From the NCBI RefSeq assembly GCF_016900655.1, contig NZ_JACJKH010000009.1, positions 54,730 to 118,729 of the forward strand: DNA of 64,000 nucleotides, in the 5' to 3' direction. The notes under the pieces were generated by a model that saw nothing but the letters and a program-made list of their open reading frames with translations, was not told the origin of the DNA and did not search any database. Positions 59,689-64,000 of the stretch are shown in pieces. Each line of letters starts with the position of its first letter. The first letter of the stretch is position 1. This DNA is from Drancourtella massiliensis. Its GTDB lineage: Bacteria; Bacillota; Clostridia; Lachnospirales; Lachnospiraceae. The position numbers and the translations under genes are program-made.

Positions 59689-60615
59689 ATGCATCGTCTG
59701 ACAAAACACAAAGAATTACTCGGCACCGTTTCCATTATCATAGCAACTCTCTGTTGGGGATTTTCCGGATGTTCCGGGCAGTATCTGCTGCACGATCTGG
59801 CACTCCCGACACCGGTTGTCCTCTGTATCCGGCAGATCAGCGCCGGGATTATCCTGATTCTGCTGGATCTGATTTTTCGTAAAAAAGATTCCAAAGCACA
59901 TCCGCATCCTTCCATCTGGCAGTCCAGGGAAGATACGATGACACTGGTCTTTTTCGCGATTTTCGGTATCTGCCTGACACAGTTTACCTTTTTTATGTCG
60001 ATCTATTATTCCGACTCCGGAACCGCGACGGTGCTTCAGTATCTGTCCACGATCATCATTTTGATCGTCACCTGCATCCGCACCAGAACACTTCCGAAAA
60101 AGACGGAAGCAGCCGCAATCATCGCCGCGGTGGCGGGCACCTTTATCATCAGCACCGGCGGACGGCCGGGGGACCTTGCAATCTCCGGGTACGCCCTGGT
60201 TTTCGGTCTGATCTGTGCCTTTTCCTACTCCACTTACACCCTGATTCCGGGAAAAATTGTGCGGACTTACGGCGCCAAATACATCGTGGGGCGCGGAATG
60301 CTGATCAGCGGAATCTTTTTCTCCATTTTTGTCCGCCCATGGACCTATTCCATCGACATCACGCCGCAGGTCATCCTCGGATTTTGCGGGCTGATCCTGA
60401 TTGGAACAGCGGCCGGCTCCACCTTCTATCATTTCGGAGCATCACTGCTGCCTCCGGTGAAGGCCGGAACCCTTGCAAACTTTGATCCGGTCTCCTCCGT
60501 GATCCTGACCGCTCTCCTGCTTGGCACCCGGTTTACGGCCGCCGATCTCATTGGATTTTTCTTTATTATCGGAGCCGTATTTCTTCTGAATATTTATCAG
60601 GTTAAAAAAGCATAG
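59689..60615 (+). CDS. EamA/DMT-family exporter
   Basis: A 308-residue membrane protein from the ATG at 59689 (AAAGGAATCAAAATTC upstream). It has ten hydrophobic segments in two EamA repeats: IIATLCWGFSGCSGQYLL at the start and a second repeat from ISGYALVFGLICAFSYSTY. The C-terminal GTLANFDPVSSVILTALLLGTRF is typical. Drug/metabolite-type export is expected; substrate unknown. Convergent with a LysR gene. Confidence 0.9.
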   Translation: MHRLTKHKELLGTVSIIIATLCWGFSGCSGQYLLHDLALPTPVVLCIRQISAGIILILLDLIFRKKDSKAHPHPSIWQSREDTMTLVFFAIFGICLTQFTFFMSIYYSDSGTATVLQYLSTIIILIVTCIRTRTLPKKTEAAAIIAAVAGTFIISTGGRPGDLAISGYALVFGLICAFSYSTYTLIPGKIVRTYGAKYIVGRGMLISGIFFSIFVRPWTYSIDITPQVILGFCGLILIGTAAGSTFYHFGASLLPPVKAGTLANFDPVSSVILTALLLGTRFTAADLIGFFFIIGAVFLLNIYQVKKA

Positions 60616-60624
60616 CGTGTCAAA

Positions 60625-60662
60625 AAAGTTCCGCCTCTCCTCACGGGAAAAGCGGAACTTTT

Positions 60663-60664
<2 letters not shown>
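60625..60664. terminator. Terminator between DMT and LysR genes
   Basis: AAAAAGTTCCGC pairs with GCGGAACTTTT around a 17-base loop; it touches the LysR stop and serves both genes. Confidence 0.75.
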
Positions 60665-62486
<1,822 letters not shown>

Positions 62487-62524
62487 AAAAACAGAAACAA
62501 CATTGAAAAGCCAGGTATTGAAAA

Positions 62525-62553
62525 GGGAGAGGCCGCAAAACCTCTCCCGCTTT
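62525..62553. terminator. Terminator between aldo/keto reductase and cyclophilin-like genes
   Basis: GGGAGAGG-ccgcaaaa-CCTCTCCC followed by GCTTTGTT. Confidence 0.8.
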
Positions 62554-62554
62554 G

Positions 62555-62914
62555 TTATTCGTCGTCCGCCAGCGTCAGGACTGCCGTAATACTTCCTTTT
62601 CCAAGTACCTGTTTCAATTCTGTCTCTGACAGATTCCGGATCTTTCCAAGCCTCGTAAAATTCCACGTATTCGGTGCATAATAGATAACGAGAAGATTCC
62701 CTTCCGAAAGGATCACATCTCCGGCTTCGGTTGTAATCGTTTCGTCGTTCGTCGGGAACTGCATCCCAAAGCTTCCGAACTTTTCCATGTGGGCATAATC
62801 TTTCATTTCTATTGTAAACGGGCCTTTCTTCAGCAGTTCTTTCACCGCCTCCGCCGAACTGTTCTCGTATAATTTCACCTGAATGGTCGTTCCATTCACT
62901 TCCATATTCATCAT
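62555..62914 (-). CDS. Cyclophilin-like fold protein
   Basis: A 119-residue protein of the cyclophilin-like family: VNGTTIQVKLYENSSAEAVKELL at the start, FGSFGMQFPTNDETITTEAGDVILSEGNLLVIYYAP in blocks, then ending TAVLTLADDE. It lacks peptidyl-prolyl isomerase residues and is probably a ligand-binding or redox-linked small protein. AAAGGAGAATGG precedes the ATG. It starts 33 bases after an aldo/keto reductase gene, a common pairing. Confidence 0.8.
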   Translation of the reverse strand: MMNMEVNGTTIQVKLYENSSAEAVKELLKKGPFTIEMKDYAHMEKFGSFGMQFPTNDETITTEAGDVILSEGNLLVIYYAPNTWNFTRLGKIRNLSETELKQVLGKGSITAVLTLADDE

Positions 62915-62947
62915 GATTCCATTCTCCTTTGCAAGCTTTTATTTCTC

Positions 62948-63814
62948 TTATAAACTGGTCAAAACAGGGTTGTTCAGATAATCGTACACTCGCCTGATCT
63001 CACTGATTTTTCGGGTGTCCAGCATGGACGGGCAGTTTCTGTCCAGTCCCGCGATCCGCCGCATGTCTTCTGCATCCAGTTCAAAATCCCAGATCTTTCT
63101 GTTTTCTTCCATGCGCTCCTTATGAACCGATTTCGGAATTACAATGACTCCCTGCTGCACATTCCAGCGCAGGAGAATCTGAGCCGGCGTCTTCTGATGC
63201 TTCGCCGCAATCTCCATCAGTATCGGTTCCTCAAACATTCCTTTCAATCCTTCCGCAAAAGGTGCCCAGGCCTCCGGCTGCACGCCGAGCTCTTCCATCA
63301 GCTGCAGATCTTCTGCGCGCTGGTAATGCGGGTGGCGCTCAATCTGATTGACCTGCGGTTTGATTTCCACGTTATAGCAGAAGTCAAGCAGGCGGTCCGG
63401 AAGGAAATTGCAGACTCCGATGGCACGAATCCGCCCTGCCCGGTACAACTCTTCCATTGCCCGCCACGATCCATAATAGTCGCCAAACGGCATATGGATC
63501 AAATACAGATCCAGATAGTCAAGCCCCAGCCGCTTCAGGGAATCCTCAAATGCCTTCATCGTGTTGTCATAGCCCATTTCCTGAATATATGCTTTTGTCG
63601 TAATAAAAAGTTCCTCCCGCGGGATGCCGCAGGTTTTGACTGCCCGGCCGACCGCCTCTTCATTCTGATAGGAACTGGCCGTATCAATTAAACGATAACC
63701 GGATTCTATCGCATTTCTTATAACCTGCTCACACTCCTGCTCCGGTATCTGGAACACACCAAATCCTTCCATTGGCATGGAAACTCCATTCGACAGTTTC
63801 ACTGTTTCCGTCAT
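62948..63814 (-). CDS. Aldo/keto reductase (paralogue)
   Basis: A 288-residue aldo/keto reductase closely related to the one at 61635-62486. Tetrad: RLIDTASSYQNEEAVG, FITTKAY, YLIHMPFGDYYG. The end (LNNPVLTSL) is longer than the paralogue. TAGGAGGCGGATTTT precedes the ATG. It is co-transcribed with the cyclophilin-like gene. Substrate unknown. Confidence 0.92.
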   Translation of the reverse strand: MTETVKLSNGVSMPMEGFGVFQIPEQECEQVIRNAIESGYRLIDTASSYQNEEAVGRAVKTCGIPREELFITTKAYIQEMGYDNTMKAFEDSLKRLGLDYLDLYLIHMPFGDYYGSWRAMEELYRAGRIRAIGVCNFLPDRLLDFCYNVEIKPQVNQIERHPHYQRAEDLQLMEELGVQPEAWAPFAEGLKGMFEEPILMEIAAKHQKTPAQILLRWNVQQGVIVIPKSVHKERMEENRKIWDFELDAEDMRRIAGLDRNCPSMLDTRKISEIRRVYDYLNNPVLTSL

Positions 63815-64000
63815 AAAATCCGCCTCCTACATTTTTTATTGATGACAGCAGACCGTCCGCACGGCGGCTGTCTCCTGTTTGATTTCGGTTAATTGAAAAA
63901 TTAATTGCAACATAGGTTGTTGCAGTTAGAATTACAAGGCATATGGGCCATGGAGTTGCAGTTGTAACTTCATGGTTTCTTTTTGCCTTTTTTCCAGTAT
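63815..64000. other. Intergenic end region with inverted GTTGCAGTT-type repeats
   Basis: About 185 bases. GTTGCAGTT occurs twice (near 63918 and 63955), and CATGGAGTTGCAGTTGTAACTTCATG (about 63949-63974 in two blocks) is an imperfect palindrome. It probably contains the promoter or operator of the aldo/keto reductase operon. No complete gene was recognised. Confidence 0.4.

Overview
The window looks like a chromosomal segment of an anaerobic, low-to-moderate GC Firmicute, most likely a Lachnospiraceae-type gut clostridium. The inference rests on D-proline reductase (Stickland fermentation), a full bacterial selenocysteine (Sec) machinery, a membrane pyrophosphatase, a sporulation YtvI-like protein, a CIRCE/Hsp20 unit and consistent AGGAGG-type ribosome binding sites. 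No rRNA, CRISPR array, intact insertion sequence or prophage was seen.

Layout. 1-4.5 kb: two surface lipoproteins (the first cut by the window edge), a membrane protein, an XRE regulator and an Rpn-type nuclease. 4.6-12.6 kb: the D-proline reductase locus. prdC, prdA, a small protein, prdB (selenoprotein), prdD and prdE run leftward behind tRNA-Sec, and prdF (proline racemase) plus a TetR regulator run rightward from the same intergenic region. 12.6-14.6 kb: a K+-dependent-type membrane pyrophosphatase. 14.7-23.7 kb: a contiguous selenium block on the minus strand: yedF; selD-selA-selB-LysR; then a class V aminotransferase (selenocysteine lyase/desulfurase-like), a YedE-type transporter, a TusA-like protein and a DUF3343 protein. 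Two genes are read through in-frame TGA as Sec: prdB (TGA 6305-6307) and selD (TGA 22898-22900). Both are split or truncated by naive ORF calling.

24-29.7 kb: an rRNA methyltransferase-like protein, a CBM9-like protein, nagB-nagA, a HAD phosphatase, a 52-residue small protein and a serine acetyltransferase. 29.9-36 kb: a BusR-like (GntR + RCK_C) regulator, a degenerate metallo-beta-lactamase-like protein, a P-loop kinase and a heterodimeric ABC exporter. 36-43 kb: a PepV-like dipeptidase, then a sucrose unit (scrB, a sucrose PTS gene broken by an internal deletion and frameshift, a LacI regulator) and a Crp/Fnr regulator divergent from an Fe-S protein. 44-51.5 kb: membrane proteins, an M42 peptidase, a YtvI-like permease, an XRE regulator with two palindromic operators, an acetyltransferase, a decayed MerR gene, a RelB/RelE-type toxin-antitoxin pair and CIRCE-controlled hsp20. 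51.5-59.5 kb: an ABC importer and a purine module (permease, adenine deaminase, divergent second deaminase behind a riboswitch-like leader). 59.6-64 kb: a DMT exporter, a LysR regulator, two aldo/keto reductases and a cyclophilin-like protein.

How it fits together. The YedE transporter, the aminotransferase, TusA-like, DUF3343 and YedF proteins are placed to import, mobilise and carry reduced selenium to SelD. SelD makes selenophosphate, SelA converts Ser-tRNA-Sec, and SelB delivers it to UGA codons. The main visible consumer is PrdB, the Sec subunit of D-proline reductase, which uses D-proline made by PrdF as an electron sink. SelD being a selenoprotein makes the pathway depend on its own product. 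PrdD and PrdE together look like a PrdA copy divided exactly where PrdA is expected to be processed, without the pyruvoyl-forming cysteine.
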